18,176 nucleotides of DNA from Sporomusaceae bacterium (GTDB taxonomy: Bacteria; Bacillota; Negativicutes; DSM-13327): assembly GCA_027492445.1 (NCBI GenBank), contig JAPUES010000078.1:3734-21909 (forward strand). The letters run 5' to 3'. Shown in pieces: positions 7,432 to 14,900 of the stretch (position 1 is the first letter of the stretch; each line of letters begins with the position of its first letter). Both the position numbers and the translations under genes were made by a program. A model generated the notes under the pieces. It did not search any database. It was not told the DNA's origin and saw only the letters and a program-made list of their open reading frames with translations.

Positions 7432-8973
7432 TTATTCCCACTCAATAGTAGAAGGCGGTTTGGATGTAATGTCATAGACAATACGATTTACACCTTTTAC
7501 TTCATTCACAATGCGCCGTGAAATTTGGTCTAATACTTCATAAGGCATTCTGACCCAATCTGCTGTCATGCCATCTTCACTCGATACGATACGCAAGCCA
7601 ATGGTATAGTCATAGGTACGTTCATCACCCATAACACCTACACTCTTCATAGCAGGCAAAATTGCGAAGGATTGCCATACTTTCCGATATAAGCCAGCAG
7701 CCTTAATTTCTTCTTGAACAATAGCATCTGCTTCTCGGAGTATGCCAAGACGTTCTTCCGTGATTTCACCAATAATACGAATGGCAAGACCAGGACCTGG
7801 GAATGGTTGGCGCCAAACAACTTCTTCTGGCAAATTAAGTTCTCTTGCCAATGCCCGCACTTCATCTTTAAATAAGTCTCTTAGTGGTTCAACTAAGGAA
7901 AATTTCATATCTTCAGGTAAGCCACCAACATTATGATGGCTCTTAATGACAGCTGCTGTATCAGTACCGCTTTCAATTACATCAGGATACAAAGTACCTT
8001 GTACTAAAAAGTCGATTTCACCTAATTTATTGGCTTCTGCTTCAAATACACGAATAAATTCTTCACCAATAATTTTACGTTTTGCTTCAGGTTCAACAAC
8101 ACCAGCAACTTTAGCCATGAAACGGTCAGCCACATTAGCATAGATTAGGTTCATATTATAACCGTCGCGGAAAGTCTTAATAACCTGCTCTGATTCATTT
8201 TTACGCATAAATCCGTGGTTGACATATACACAAGTCAATTGATCACCAACGGCACGATGTACAAGTACAGCAGCTACAGAGGAGTCAATACCTCCACTCA
8301 TTGCACATAGAACCCGTTTGTTTCCAACTTGCTTACGAATGGCAGCAATGGCATGATCCACAAAAGACCCCATATTCCAGTCGCCACTGCATTTACAAAT
8401 TTTGAAAAGGAAATTCCGTAGCATTTTCATGCCTTCTGGAGTATGTACTACTTCAGGATGAAACTGTACGCCATAAATATTGCGCTCGGCACTGGCCATA
8501 CCAGCTACTGGTGTACCAGCAGTATGAGCCGTTACCACAAAGTTAGCAGGCGGAGTTTCAATATAATCACCATGACTCATCCACACTTGAGTTTCTGTGC
8601 CGAGCTCAGCGAATAAATCTGTATTTTTATCAATGGTCAAATGAGTGTTTCCATATTCACGAGAATCGGAATGAGCAACAGTACCACCTAAAGTATAGGC
8701 GGTTAATTGCATACCATAGCAAATTCCAAGCAATGGAATACCTAGTTCAAATATTTGTGCATCACATTTAGGCGCTTTCTCTGCATATACGCTAGAAGGA
8801 CCACCAGAGAACACAATACCTTTGGGATTCATTGCTTTAATTTTTTCGATAGACGTCTTAAAGGACACGATTTCACAGTATACACCACACTCACGAATGC
8901 GTCGCGCAATCAGTTGGCTATATTGACCACCAAAGTCCATAATTAATATTAATTCATTTTGCTTATTATCCAT
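7432..8973 (-). CDS. guaA: GMP synthase (glutamine-hydrolysing)
   Basis: Converts XMP to GMP using glutamine and ATP. The 513-residue protein has an N-terminal class I glutamine amidotransferase domain with catalytic Cys85 (GICYGMQ) and His172/Glu174 (FHPEV). An ATP pyrophosphatase domain follows, with P-loop SGGIDSS (226-232), and then the C-terminal dimerisation domain with PFPGPGLAIRI and a normal TIEWE end. The ATG at 8973 has GGAGGG about 12 bases upstream, a slightly long spacing. It lies 55 bases after the nucleoside phosphorylase homologue on the same strand, and no terminator or purine riboswitch is visible between them. Cotranscription with the menaquinone genes is therefore likely. 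Confidence 0.97.
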   Translation of the reverse strand: MDNKQNELILIMDFGGQYSQLIARRIRECGVYCEIVSFKTSIEKIKAMNPKGIVFSGGPSSVYAEKAPKCDAQIFELGIPLLGICYGMQLTAYTLGGTVAHSDSREYGNTHLTIDKNTDLFAELGTETQVWMSHGDYIETPPANFVVTAHTAGTPVAGMASAERNIYGVQFHPEVVHTPEGMKMLRNFLFKICKCSGDWNMGSFVDHAIAAIRKQVGNKRVLCAMSGGIDSSVAAVLVHRAVGDQLTCVYVNHGFMRKNESEQVIKTFRDGYNMNLIYANVADRFMAKVAGVVEPEAKRKIIGEEFIRVFEAEANKLGEIDFLVQGTLYPDVIESGTDTAAVIKSHHNVGGLPEDMKFSLVEPLRDLFKDEVRALARELNLPEEVVWRQPFPGPGLAIRIIGEITEERLGILREADAIVQEEIKAAGLYRKVWQSFAILPAMKSVGVMGDERTYDYTIGLRIVSSEDGMTADWVRMPYEVLDQISRRIVNEVKGVNRIVYDITSKPPSTIEWE

Positions 8974-9028
8974 ATTTGAAAATAGCCCTCCTACCTTTGA
9001 ATATTAAATCACAATATAGCATATAAAG

Positions 9029-9859
9029 TTACTTATTGTAAATACCTTTTAGCAATGTTTCTTTGCGCAGTTCACGACAACTGCATTTTCCCTCTACTGG
9101 CAAGCTACGAATTGCATCTAAAATAATGCGACTAATAAGGGGCGCATCATCATAAAAAATATCTTTTAATTCTTCATGAGACCACTGGGCAACTAACCCC
9201 TCACCATAGTTTACAACAAAATAAAGTCCTGCAAAACAAGCGCCGATTTCTCTTGCCAAATATACTTCCGGACAAATGCTCTGCCCAATAATATCGGCAT
9301 GTCCCTTCATCATCGCCACTTCCGCTGGGCTTTCAAAATGACGTCCATCGGTATTGGCGTAGATGCCACGAGTGAAAATTCTTCCCTTATATTGTTGGCG
9401 CGTACTTTCTACTAGCGTGCTCCTGACTTCTGAGCACAAGGAATCCCGCATAACCAATAGATATTTTCCATCAAGTTCTACATCCTTACGCACGGAAAGA
9501 TCAAGATAATCGTCAGGAATTACAAAATCTCGAGGATCAAGAAGATGATTGGCAGTACCTACACCGCCTTCACTAATAATCCTTTTGACCCCCATAGCGC
9601 GAAATACCCAGAAAATTTGCCGCGAGGCATCTGCACGGCTTACCCCACTGCGCCACCCATGCATTTTACAAGTAATCACCCGCTGTCCATCTACGCTAAA
9701 TAAACGAAAGATAGGACTTAATCCATAGGGCGTGGCAAACTGTAAATCATCATCAATCAGTACTACTCCAGGATCATTGGCTCCTAGAGGAAAATCACTA
9801 GAAAGAGTACCAGAGCCTCCGATTACTGCATAATCAACTTTTAAATCTAAATTCACCAT
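9029..9859 (-). CDS. MTA/purine nucleoside phosphorylase family protein, possible futalosine-pathway nucleosidase
   Basis: A 276-residue member of the purine nucleoside/5'-methylthioadenosine phosphorylase superfamily. It has IGGSG (13-17), a modified phosphate-site segment MHGWRSG (from 66) where MTA phosphorylases have RHGR-H, EGGVGTANHL, FVIPDDYLDLS, TDGRHFESPAE (170-180; usually GPRFET-AE) and CPEVYLAREIG. Where MTA phosphorylases have T-D-Y-D for adenine, this protein has VVNYGEG with an Asn (217), as in enzymes that take 6-oxopurines. The start at 9859 was preferred because TAAGGA lies eight bases upstream; an in-frame ATG at 9868 has no good site. It starts 15 bases after mqnC and precedes guaA. 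I infer a role in removing the purine from (amino)futalosine, replacing MqnB, but ordinary methylthionucleoside salvage is equally possible. Confidence 0.85.
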   Translation of the reverse strand: MVNLDLKVDYAVIGGSGTLSSDFPLGANDPGVVLIDDDLQFATPYGLSPIFRLFSVDGQRVITCKMHGWRSGVSRADASRQIFWVFRAMGVKRIISEGGVGTANHLLDPRDFVIPDDYLDLSVRKDVELDGKYLLVMRDSLCSEVRSTLVESTRQQYKGRIFTRGIYANTDGRHFESPAEVAMMKGHADIIGQSICPEVYLAREIGACFAGLYFVVNYGEGLVAQWSHEELKDIFYDDAPLISRIILDAIRSLPVEGKCSCRELRKETLLKGIYNK

Positions 9860-9873
9860 ATTATCCATCCTTA

Positions 9874-10905
9874 CTAAAATGTTTTTATAATATTATACTG
9901 CGTATCACGCTGGGCTGGCGTTTTGCCAGTAGCCTTGATTAATTCTAGCATTTTATCAATTGACATTTGGTATGTTGTCCCGGCGGCTCGTACTACATTT
10001 TCTTCTAGCATGATGCTTCCTAAGTCATTCGCACCAAAAGCTAAGGTTAGTTGTCCAATATTTTGGCCCTGGGTAACCCAAGAGCCCTGAATATGCTTAA
10101 TATTATTAAAGTACAGCCTAGCCACCGATAAGGTCTTTAAGTAGTCCCAAGCAGAAATTTTTTCACCGCCCATTTCGGTATTACCTGGTTGGTAGGACCA
10201 AATAATAAAGGCGCGAAACCCGCCTGTTTTTTCCTGGAGATTGCGGACTTTCTCCATATGCTCCATCCGATCGGCATAGCTTTCTCCCATGCCGATTACC
10301 ATGGTAGCAGTAGTTTCTAAACCAACTTGGTGAGCATGTTCCATAACCATTAGCCAATCACTAGCACTAATTTTTTTGGGACTTACTCTTTGCCGTACAG
10401 CATCAACCAAAATCTCGGCCCCACCACCTGGCAAGGAATCAAGACCTGCTGCTTTAAGCCGTGTTAAGGTTTCCTTTACGGATAGACCTTCTTTATTAGC
10501 AATATGTAATATTTCAGCTGGTGAAAAGGAATGAATGACAATATCAAATTCTTTCTTAATACATGTAAGTAAATCCGTATAATAATCAAGCCCGAGGGTG
10601 GGATTAAGGCCGCCTTGCAGCATGACTTGTGTACCGCCTGCTTCTATTGTTTCCCGTAATTTATCAAAAACAACGTTTTTTGCTAAGGTATAACCTTCAC
10701 CATGTCCCACAGGACGATAAAAAGCACAAAACCGGCATTCGCTGGTACAAATATTAGTATAATTAATATTACGGTCAATGACAAAGGTAACCACATTCCC
10801 CGGATGCATGGTTTGGCGTACTGCATTGGCAGCCTGGCCTAGTTCTAGGATATTTCCTTGTTCTAGCATTTCTAATGCTTGACTGGTCGTGACCATTGCA
10901 CTCAT
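9874..10905 (-). CDS. mqnC: Cyclic dehypoxanthinyl futalosine synthase (radical SAM)
   Basis: Closes the ring of dehypoxanthinylfutalosine in the futalosine route to menaquinone. The 343-residue radical SAM enzyme carries its [4Fe-4S] motif as CTSECRFC (Cys 53, 57, 60). Other family segments visible are YTLAKNVVFDKL, MLQGGLNPTLGLDYY, SLPGGGAEIL, TATMVIGMGE, GGFRAFIIWSYQPGNT and GANDLGSIMLEENVV. It resembles the mqnE product in this window throughout, as expected for paralogues. The start codon at 10905 overlaps the mqnA stop as ATGA, which suggests translational coupling. Confidence 0.95.
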   Translation of the reverse strand: MSAMVTTSQALEMLEQGNILELGQAANAVRQTMHPGNVVTFVIDRNINYTNICTSECRFCAFYRPVGHGEGYTLAKNVVFDKLRETIEAGGTQVMLQGGLNPTLGLDYYTDLLTCIKKEFDIVIHSFSPAEILHIANKEGLSVKETLTRLKAAGLDSLPGGGAEILVDAVRQRVSPKKISASDWLMVMEHAHQVGLETTATMVIGMGESYADRMEHMEKVRNLQEKTGGFRAFIIWSYQPGNTEMGGEKISAWDYLKTLSVARLYFNNIKHIQGSWVTQGQNIGQLTLAFGANDLGSIMLEENVVRAAGTTYQMSIDKMLELIKATGKTPAQRDTQYNIIKTF

Positions 10906-11741
10906 TTTATCACCTTCACAAACTCAATTTCAGGTATCTTCTCAATCAGTCCAAGGCCATGGGCTAATTTATAATACATTAGCAAAGCCTGCTCGTGACG
11001 AGGGGTAAATTGATAGTTTAATAATTGTATATAATTTTTAATTTGCGGAGCCGTAAAGGAAACCTTCTCGGCTAGCATTTCTGCTGCTATTGGTAAGTTC
11101 GATAAGCCATAAGAAAAGCCACCTGTCACCTGCTCATATACCATTTGTACTAGTTCAGGATGAGCCGCAGCAAATTTACGGTTTACTACCCACACTGCAT
11201 ACACCATGGCAAGGCCTGTCATTCTACGCCATTCTGCACCTAAATCATAATAATAATATCCCGACTCTCGATGATGATACGCATGGAGGGCATCATCACC
11301 AATAAATAAAACGGCCTGGGCATCGTCTAGTACTCCCCCCTCAAGGGATAAAGGACTAATAAAGTATTCAGGATTTGCGTAATAAGCATGATGCATAATG
11401 ATTTTTAAGAGACCATGGGAGGTAGCAGATTTAGCCGTTAAGGCAATACGCGCCTGCCTTAGTTCTTCAATGGGCTGTTTTGAGACTAATAAAATACTCT
11501 GTAGAGCACCTTCTGCATTAATGGAAACATCAGGCAATAGTAATACTTTGTCACTATGTTTCGCGTAAATAATGGAAGATACGGGGCTTACATCTAGCTC
11601 CCCGGCAATGACTAAGCTATTGAGCTCTGCTGGCGTCCCTGGATGCACCTGAACGTTGTCGCCAAAACCACCATGCACCAAACCATGGTGCAGTGGCAAA
11701 CAATTTATAAAGTTAATATCTCCTAAGGTTGGTTTCTTCAT
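10902..11741 (-). CDS. mqnA: Chorismate dehydratase
   Basis: Dehydrates chorismate to 3-[(1-carboxyvinyl)oxy]benzoate, the entry into futalosine-type menaquinone synthesis. The 279-residue protein has the periplasmic-binding-protein-like fold of the family, seen as GDINFINCLPLHHGL at the N-terminus, GELDVSPVSSIIYAKH, TAKSATSHGLLKI, VLFIGDDAL and DLGAEWRRMTGLAMVYAVWV. The start was placed at ATG 11741, nine bases after GGAG. An in-frame GTG at 11756 overlaps mqnE and has no site of its own. It follows mqnE by four bases and its stop overlaps the mqnC start, so the three genes form a tight unit. Its substrate is made by the aro operon at the other end of the window. Confidence 0.94.
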   Translation of the reverse strand: MKKPTLGDINFINCLPLHHGLVHGGFGDNVQVHPGTPAELNSLVIAGELDVSPVSSIIYAKHSDKVLLLPDVSINAEGALQSILLVSKQPIEELRQARIALTAKSATSHGLLKIIMHHAYYANPEYFISPLSLEGGVLDDAQAVLFIGDDALHAYHHRESGYYYYDLGAEWRRMTGLAMVYAVWVVNRKFAAAHPELVQMVYEQVTGGFSYGLSNLPIAAEMLAEKVSFTAPQIKNYIQLLNYQFTPRHEQALLMYYKLAHGLGLIEKIPEIEFVKVIK

Positions 11742-11745
11742 ATCA

Positions 11746-12837
11746 TTACACTCCACTTACACATTCCATTGGTCGATAAAAAGTATCTCGTTCCACTGCT
11801 TGGTAACCTGTTTCTGCTACAAGGCTAATAATCTCAGCCTTGGTAATACCCGTTTTTGTAACAGCCCCAGCAGCATGAATAATTTTTTCTTCTACAACCG
11901 TGCCATCTAAATCATCCGCACCAAAAGTCAACGCTAACTGAGCGATAGGCAACGTCAGCATCATCCAAAAAGCCTTTATATGATCAAAATTATCAAGTAT
12001 CAGCCTTGCTAAAGCAATCATTTTAAGATCTTCCCAAGATGTGACGCGCTTTAATTCAGGAAAACCAGTATTTCCTGGATGAAACGGAAAGGCTACAAAG
12101 GCCTGAAAACCACCCGTTTGATCTTGAATGTCCCGCAAGGTTAATAAGTGATGTATTCGTTCTTCAATGGTCTCAATATGCCCATATAACATGGTAGCAT
12201 TGGTCGGTAACCCTAAAGCATGAGCAGTGGTAATCACTTCAATCCACTGGGCGGTTGTCGCTTTATTCGGGCAGATAATCTTACGAACACGGTCATCTAA
12301 TATTTCCGCTCCACCACCTGGCAAAGAATCTAGACCCGCTGCTTTTAGTTCTGCTAATACCTTTTTTACACTATAGCCCGAGATTTTAGCAAAATGTACA
12401 ATTTCTACAGGTGTAAAAGCTTTTAAATGTACTTTCGGCAAGATTTCCTTGACCCCTGCTACAATATTTAAGTAATAAGAAAAGGGTTTGTCAGGATGCA
12501 ATGCACTAACCATATGGATTTCACTAATATAAGGTGTATCTAGGGCCGTTTGCCTCACGACATCCATTACTTCCTGCTGTTCCATGACATAAGCCCTCTC
12601 TTGGTCCGCCGTGCAGGCGAAAGCACACAAAGGGCAGGCTGATGTACAAATATTGGTTAAATTAATATGGCGATTTACATTGTAATATATATTGTGCCCT
12701 GATTTACGTTCTTTAACAATCCGAGCTAAACTAGCTAATGCTAACAAATCATCACTTTGGTATAAAGCCAAAGCTTCTGCAAAATTTATCCGTTGTCCAC
12801 CTCGTATTTTCTCCGAGGCCACCTTAACTACATTCAT
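11746..12837 (-). CDS. mqnE: Aminodeoxyfutalosine synthase (radical SAM)
   Basis: Joins the MqnA product to the adenosyl moiety of SAM to give 6-amino-6-deoxyfutalosine. The 363-residue radical SAM protein has the cluster motif CTSACPLC (Cys 64, 68, 71), ISEIHMVSALHPDKPFSYY, KAFTPVEIVHFAK, SLPGGGAEILDDRVR, TNATMLYGHIE, GFQAFVAFPFHPGNT and FGADDLDGTVVEEKI. The ATG at 12837 follows TAAGGTGG with an eight-base spacer. It is the first gene of the mqn cluster, and the preceding 110 bases hold no convincing promoter. Because the product still carries adenine, the pathway needs either direct adenine removal or deamination followed by hypoxanthine removal before MqnC. No dedicated enzyme for this is annotated nearby except the phosphorylase homologue. 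Confidence 0.95.
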   Translation of the reverse strand: MNVVKVASEKIRGGQRINFAEALALYQSDDLLALASLARIVKERKSGHNIYYNVNRHINLTNICTSACPLCAFACTADQERAYVMEQQEVMDVVRQTALDTPYISEIHMVSALHPDKPFSYYLNIVAGVKEILPKVHLKAFTPVEIVHFAKISGYSVKKVLAELKAAGLDSLPGGGAEILDDRVRKIICPNKATTAQWIEVITTAHALGLPTNATMLYGHIETIEERIHHLLTLRDIQDQTGGFQAFVAFPFHPGNTGFPELKRVTSWEDLKMIALARLILDNFDHIKAFWMMLTLPIAQLALTFGADDLDGTVVEEKIIHAAGAVTKTGITKAEIISLVAETGYQAVERDTFYRPMECVSGV

Positions 12838-12949
12838 TTATTCCGCCACCTTATTATCATTGATGGTAGTTTTTCACACATCTTTGTCTTATTATGCAAC
12901 TTATACCTCTTCGCGATGTATGTTTAATTTCCCTGCCATAATAAATAAA

Positions 12950-12990
12950 AACTGCAAAGGTAGGAGAAGCCCCTACCTTTGCAGTTCATT
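12950..12990 (-). terminator. Intrinsic terminator after the polysaccharide deacetylase gene
   Basis: A perfect 15-base-pair stem (12950-12964 with 12972-12986) has a seven-base loop. On the minus strand it is followed by a T-rich run (GTTTTTATTTATT), and on the plus strand by CATTTTTAC. It lies about 30 bases past the stop of the deacetylase gene, and separates it from mqnE downstream. Confidence 0.9.
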
Positions 12991-13016
12991 TTTACATTTT
13001 TTATAAACCTATGTTT

Positions 13017-13757
13017 TCAATGTCTTGCAATTCCATTTTCCGAGTATTGCTCTAACAATTGTCCTACTGGAACAATTTCATACCCTTGAGCTTTAATTTT
13101 TTCTAATAAGATAGGTAATGCTTCTGCTGTTTGTACAGGGGTATCGGAAGCATGCATTAAAATAATTCCCCCTGGTTTTAATCGTTTCATCACTCTTTCG
13201 ACAATCACATCCCGCCCTGGGTTCTTCCAGTCTAGAGAGTCAATATTCCAAATAATTGTTTTGTAGCCCATTTCATCAGTTACCTTTAACGACTGTTGAC
13301 TGTAATGACCATTTGGCGGGCGTAGCAATGTAGCCTCTACACCAGTCACTTCTTTAATTAACGCATGTGCTTTTTCAATATCTTCCTTGACCCATTCCCG
13401 CGTCATATCTCCATAATTTTGATGGCGATACCCATGACTGGCAATTTCATGTCCATCTGCGACCATCCGTTTTGCTACCGCTGGATATTTTTGCGCCCAG
13501 GGGCCCATAATGAAAAAAGTTACTTTTATATTATTCGCCTGTAGTGTATCAAGAATGGAAGGAGTAAACTTATTTCCCCAAGAATGATCAAAGGTAAGGG
13601 CCACAACCTTGCGTTCCGTTCGCGTACTGGCAATCGCCATCGGTCCTCCAGCAATCATTTCCGCAACCTGGATATACATGGCACCAATCGCAAATAGCCC
13701 AAGTGCCCCATAAAACAAATGCCGGTAATTAAAGAATCGCCGTAAATTTATAATCAT
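13017..13757 (-). CDS. pdaB: PdaB-like sporulation polysaccharide deacetylase
   Basis: A 246-residue NodB-domain (carbohydrate esterase 4) protein with one N-terminal membrane anchor (about 13-36), placing the domain outside the inner membrane. Motifs are TFDHSWGN (55-62), SHGYRH with His108 and His112, RPPNGHY (147-153) and LMHAS with His203. The usual TFDDG has its second Asp replaced by His58. This metal-ligand change is typical of the PdaB/YlxY branch, whose B. subtilis member is needed to maintain spores late in sporulation. The start at 13757 was chosen because GGGGGAAGGGG lies directly upstream; the in-frame ATG at 13784 has no ribosome-binding site. A terminator follows, so it is probably monocistronic. 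Assignment to PdaB rather than a paralogue is likely but not certain. Confidence 0.85.
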   Translation of the reverse strand: MIINLRRFFNYRHLFYGALGLFAIGAMYIQVAEMIAGGPMAIASTRTERKVVALTFDHSWGNKFTPSILDTLQANNIKVTFFIMGPWAQKYPAVAKRMVADGHEIASHGYRHQNYGDMTREWVKEDIEKAHALIKEVTGVEATLLRPPNGHYSQQSLKVTDEMGYKTIIWNIDSLDWKNPGRDVIVERVMKRLKPGGIILMHASDTPVQTAEALPILLEKIKAQGYEIVPVGQLLEQYSENGIARH

Positions 13758-13832
13758 ACCCCTTCCCCCTTCTACCACGTACATTTAAATCTATGCGATA
13801 GGATAAGAAAGTATGAATAAAAAGAGGTTATT

Positions 13833-13868
13833 CAACAATCGCCAACTAATCACCAACAATCGCCAACT
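13833..13868. repeat. Two 15-base direct repeats in a 21-base period
   Basis: CAACAATCGCCAACT occurs at 13833-13847 and again at 13854-13868. On the minus strand the unit reads GTTGGCGATTGTTG plus seven variable bases. The repeat straddles the stop codon of the winged-helix gene fragment, so it lies at that gene's 3' end. Confidence 0.8.
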
Positions 13869-14035
13869 TCGTACAAAATATAATGTACGTTGCGCCCCTT
13901 CCCCTGCATTTTAAAAATACCTTTTTGCACTAAATCTTTAAGCATACGACGGGCAGCCTCATCAGAATATCCGATAATTTCACAGCACTGCTTATTGGTA
14001 ATTTTTCCGTGCTTTTTAACATATATCCAACGCGA
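13850..14035 (-). pseudogene. C-terminal winged-helix fragment of an AlbA_2/GHKL-type regulator
   Basis: An open frame of 61 codons without a start codon, bounded upstream by TAA at 14036-14038. It encodes a winged-helix domain: RWIYVKKHGKITNKQCCEII at its start, then a segment EAARRMLKDLVQKGIFKMQG, then GRNVHYIL. This is the typical C-terminal domain of the large AlbA_2/HATPase_c_4 proteins often labelled RecG-like helicases or regulators (COG2865). No other part of such a protein is found upstream, where unrelated tiny ORFs lie, so I read it as the remnant of a deleted gene. The ribosome-binding site is also missing. A second, larger remnant of the same superfamily lies at 16822-17970, but the two C-terminal domains are clearly different sequences. 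Confidence 0.65.
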
Positions 14036-14059
14036 TTAGCGATTTCGTTCTTCTCCGTA

Positions 14060-14194
14060 TCATGTATACCAGTGCAAGAAAATAGGCAATGAGTCCACCC
14101 TCATTGCCCTGCAAAAAAACAAACATACTAACAACGGTGTTTGGCAGGAATTCAGCTCGGTGAGCTGTGACCTTGCAAATCCGCCTTTTTTCAT
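14060..14194 (-). CDS. Hypothetical 44-aa ORF
   Basis: An ATG at 14194 follows AAGGAG at a six-base spacing, placed just after the stop of the 28-codon ORF. The peptide begins MKKGGFARSQLTELNSCQTP and then has a short Cys- and Phe-rich hydrophobic run (LLVCLFFC) at about 21-28. I do not recognise it. The reading frame contains a perfect nine-base-pair hairpin (14085-14108), so the conserved element here may be the DNA or RNA structure and the ORF incidental. The evidence for expression is only the site and its place in a row of closely packed small ORFs. Confidence 0.3.
   Translation of the reverse strand: MKKGGFARSQLTELNSCQTPLLVCLFFCRAMRVDSLPIFLHWYT
14085..14108 (-). terminator. Hairpin, possible terminator of the small-ORF transcript
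   Basis: GGCAATGAG (14085-14093) pairs perfectly with CTCATTGCC (14100-14108) around six bases. On the minus strand it is followed by TATTTTCTT, a poor but possible U-tract. It lies inside the frame of the 44-codon ORF, so if it terminates transcription that ORF is unlikely to be a real gene. A smaller hairpin (CAGCTC/GAGCTG, 14153-14167) lies nearby. Confidence 0.4.
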
Positions 14195-14204
14195 AGCTTA
14201 CTCC

Positions 14205-14291
14205 TTACAATGCTTTCGGTTTTGCTATAACTCTTAACATTTCCCATTCAGCATCAGTAAGTGTTTCAATATCTCTACTTTGTACATTCAT
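14205..14291 (-). CDS. Small ORF, 28 aa, resembling a BlaI-type N-terminus
   Basis: The start overlaps the stop of the preceding 75-residue gene as ATGA, so translation could be coupled; there is no separate ribosome-binding site. The peptide contains LTDAEWEMLRVIAK (from residue 10), which resembles the first helix of BlaI/MecI/CopY repressors (typically SDAEWEVM-VIW). It stops after residue 28, with no repressor continuation in any frame that I could see. It may be a truncated repressor gene, or a short unrelated protein that happens to match. Confidence 0.35.
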   Translation of the reverse strand: MNVQSRDIETLTDAEWEMLRVIAKPKAL

Positions 14292-14515
14292 TTTTTTATT
14301 AAATCTTGTAGTTTTTGCTCGGCTTCCGCGAGTTCAATCTTTGTTTTTTCAACTTCCTTATACCAGTACTGAGACTGACGCAACGCATTTTGGTCGTCTT
14401 TGTTATCCAGGTATATTGCATAAAATTTTTTAGCATTTTTTTCTTGCTTTGCTAAATTTGTTTTGCAAGTGGATACACGTCGCTTTGCATTTGTCAAATC
14501 TTTCAACTTACTCAT
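14288..14515 (-). CDS. Hypothetical basic coiled-coil small protein, 75 aa
   Basis: A lysine-rich, probably all-helical protein of 75 residues beginning MSKLKDLTNAKRRVSTCKTN and ending in a heptad-like stretch (KTKIELAEAEQKLQDLIKK). A coiled coil is likely. The ATG at 14515 overlaps the end of the previous gene by eight bases and lies ten bases after GAGGAG; a TTG six bases further upstream is a possible alternative start. I do not recognise the family. It is basic and is directly coupled to an acidic small protein, so the two may form a pair, but this is a guess from charge only. Confidence 0.6.
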   Translation of the reverse strand: MSKLKDLTNAKRRVSTCKTNLAKQEKNAKKFYAIYLDNKDDQNALRQSQYWYKEVEKTKIELAEAEQKLQDLIKK

Positions 14516-14735
14516 CGGCAAGAATCTCCTCGATTACATCTTCATCCAATTCAAAATTTGTAGGATCCTTCTCAGAAGCTTCATTAATACATTCAACTGG
14601 AATTTGGTTCTTAATCGAAAACTTTACCCATTTATCAGGAATTTCTTCACCCCAACTAAATAACCAGACTTTCGATTCCTTGTCCCATTCGCATTCATTT
14701 ATTGAATATGGTACCGTCTTTTTACTTATTTTCAT
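14508..14735 (-). CDS. Hypothetical acidic small protein, 75 aa
   Basis: A 75-residue protein beginning MKISKKTVPYSINECEWDKE, with several tryptophans (WDKESKVWLFSWGEE) and a strongly acidic C-terminus (FELDEDVIEEILADE). The ATG at 14735 follows a strong AAGGAGG site with an eight-base spacer. The site itself lies within the end of the upstream 31-codon ORF, so translation of the two is linked. I do not recognise the family. The size, charge and packing resemble small genes of phages and integrative elements. Confidence 0.65.
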   Translation of the reverse strand: MKISKKTVPYSINECEWDKESKVWLFSWGEEIPDKWVKFSIKNQIPVECINEASEKDPTNFELDEDVIEEILADE

Positions 14736-14736
14736 T

Positions 14737-14832
14737 TTAATTAACCTCCTTTTTACCGCTACCGCCCGCGGCTAAAATAGGTATGAAAAATAATGTACGC
14801 ATTTCATATTCAGCATTAACATATTTTTCCAC
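14737..14832 (-). CDS. Hypothetical 31-aa leader ORF of the small-gene operon
   Basis: A GTG at 14832 follows GGAG at nine bases. The frame ends in TAA at 14737, one base before the ATG of the next gene. The peptide contains MRTLFFIPILAAGGSGKKEV near its end, with a short hydrophobic run. The same frame stays open upstream to an ATG at 14880 (47 residues in all), but that ATG has no ribosome-binding site. It could be a small protein or simply a coupling device for the following gene. It lies directly downstream of a recognisable promoter. Confidence 0.4.
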   Translation of the reverse strand: MEKYVNAEYEMRTLFFIPILAAGGSGKKEVN

Positions 14833-14900
14833 GTAATAACACTCCAATTTCTTTATTCTTCTTTTTCCACTAAGGCACATTATCAATGAAGCTTGATTCT

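Noticed and set aside
8974..9028. Purine riboswitch ahead of guaA
   Set aside because: The gap is only 55 bases and contains just the ribosome-binding site; there is no room for the aptamer.
13758..13784. Upstream ATG of the deacetylase gene
   Set aside because: No ribosome-binding site precedes 13784, whereas a GGGGGAAGGGG site directly precedes the ATG at 13757, before the membrane anchor.
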